Shown in pieces: positions 6,146 to 6,382 of a DNA stretch of 6,382 nt (positions within the stretch are counted from its first letter, which is position 1; each line of letters starts with the position of its first letter). The position numbers and the translations under genes were made by a program. The stretch is from an uncultured bacterium (GTDB lineage Bacteria; Verrucomicrobiota; Lentisphaeria; Oligosphaerales; Oligosphaeraceae), in assembly GCA_902783355.1 (NCBI GenBank), contig CACZQQ010000103.1:1-6382 (forward strand), given 5' to 3'. Under the pieces are notes generated by a model. The model ran no database searches, was not told the DNA's origin, and was given only the letters and a program-made list of their open reading frames with translations.

Positions 6146-6151
6146 TCGTGG
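6121..6151 (-). repeat. tandem 10-bp repeat over the GxxExxY start codon
   Basis: On the minus strand the unit CACGAATGGA occurs twice in tandem (6150-6141 and 6140-6131), followed by a partial third copy, CACGAATTG (6130-6122). The ATG at 6145 sits inside the first unit, so the repeat encodes the first residues MDTNGHEL. Because the unit is 10 bases, the ATG in the second copy is in another frame. The segment 6131-6141 is also the right copy of the inverted repeat at 5741-5751. Confidence 0.75.
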
Positions 6152-6152
6152 T

Positions 6153-6157
6153 TCCTT
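6153..6157 (-). promoter_or_regulatory. ribosome binding site of the GxxExxY gene
   Basis: AAGGA ends 7 bases before the ATG at 6145, a good spacing. It decides for this start over the other ATG in the tandem repeat, which lies in a different frame. Confidence 0.6.
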
Positions 6158-6272
6158 TTTGTATGATGTCCTTGTGTCAACTTAACCCGTCTTTCGTTTT
6201 TTTCAAGATTTCAACTGCATAATCTTAAACAAATTAGAATTCATGGGATTTTGCGGGATTTTTCAAAAGGAT

Positions 6273-6310
6273 GGCGGTCTCGCACGAGATTGAGACAAAG
6301 AAAAACCGCC
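6273..6310. repeat. nested inverted repeat, possible RNA structure or terminator
   Basis: GGCGGT (6273-6278) pairs with ACCGCC (6305-6310). Inside it, GTCTC (6277-6281) can pair with GAGAC (6292-6296), or TCTCG (6278-6282) with CGAGA (6285-6289). On the plus strand the outer arm is followed by only TTT, and no plus-strand gene precedes it. On the minus strand it could end a gene lying to the right of the window, but no U-tract follows. The structure is clear on paper; its role is not. Confidence 0.4.
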
Positions 6311-6382
6311 TTTCATACAGAGGTTTTCACAAGATGTGCTAAATTGACGGACAGATACAGCAACCATATATCCCTTCTGCAA

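Larger units (their letters stand above)
6152..6382. other. AT-rich intergenic stretch without a supported gene
   Basis: I find no supported gene here. It contains a consensus-like TTGACA on the minus strand (6180-6175), but no -10 element at a suitable distance. It also contains a short direct repeat GGGATTTT (6245-6252 and 6255-6262) and the inverted repeat at 6273-6310. A short minus-strand frame runs through the inverted repeat but has no ribosome binding site. Confidence 0.45.

Noticed and set aside
6158..6180. Sigma-70 promoter for the GxxExxY gene starting with TTGACA
   Set aside because: The -35 hexamer is perfect, but the position 17 bases downstream falls on AAGGAA, the ribosome binding site, and no alternative -10 fits.

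Overview
The window looks like a chromosomal segment from a bacterium with GC-rich genes and AT-richer intergenic DNA. Every supported gene lies on the minus strand, so the biological reading order runs from right to left. No RNA gene, CRISPR array or phage gene is visible. The phylum cannot be fixed from this sequence. A very large exported-type protein with C-terminal beta-sandwich repeats, a divergent ECF sigma factor and a GxxExxY gene together suggest an environmental or gut lineage of the PVC group (for example Lentisphaerota/Victivallales). That placement is a guess from family memory, not a measurement.

Region by region: (1) 5.63-6.38 kb is AT-rich. It holds a GxxExxY gene (PD-(D/E)XK nuclease superfamily) broken by a one-base frameshift in an A7 run. 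The broken gene is bracketed by an 11-bp inverted repeat, and its start codon lies inside a tandem 10-bp repeat. Upstream of it is a structured non-coding stretch. (2) 2.14-5.63 kb is one GC-rich gene for a 1163-residue all-beta, multi-domain protein. It has CARDB-like and FN3-like domains and at least two, probably four, related C-terminal domains. It has no signal peptide, and the GC-rich composition stops close to its first codon, so it may have lost its N-terminus. (3) 0.90-2.04 kb is an ECF sigma factor followed by an overlapping gene for a single-pass membrane protein placed like an anti-sigma factor. A short dyad lies in the leader of the sigma gene. (4) 0.035-0.78 kb encodes an unrecognised protein with an N-terminal hydrophobic segment. 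Its stop codon overlaps the start of another gene that leaves the window after 12 codons, and those codons look like the start of a signal peptide.

How the parts may work together: the sigma factor and its membrane partner probably form an envelope-responsive regulatory unit, and the two genes after them may belong to the same unit. Whether the large surface-type protein upstream is a target of this sigma factor is unproven. The GxxExxY unit looks like an independent, possibly mobile, small cassette that has decayed.
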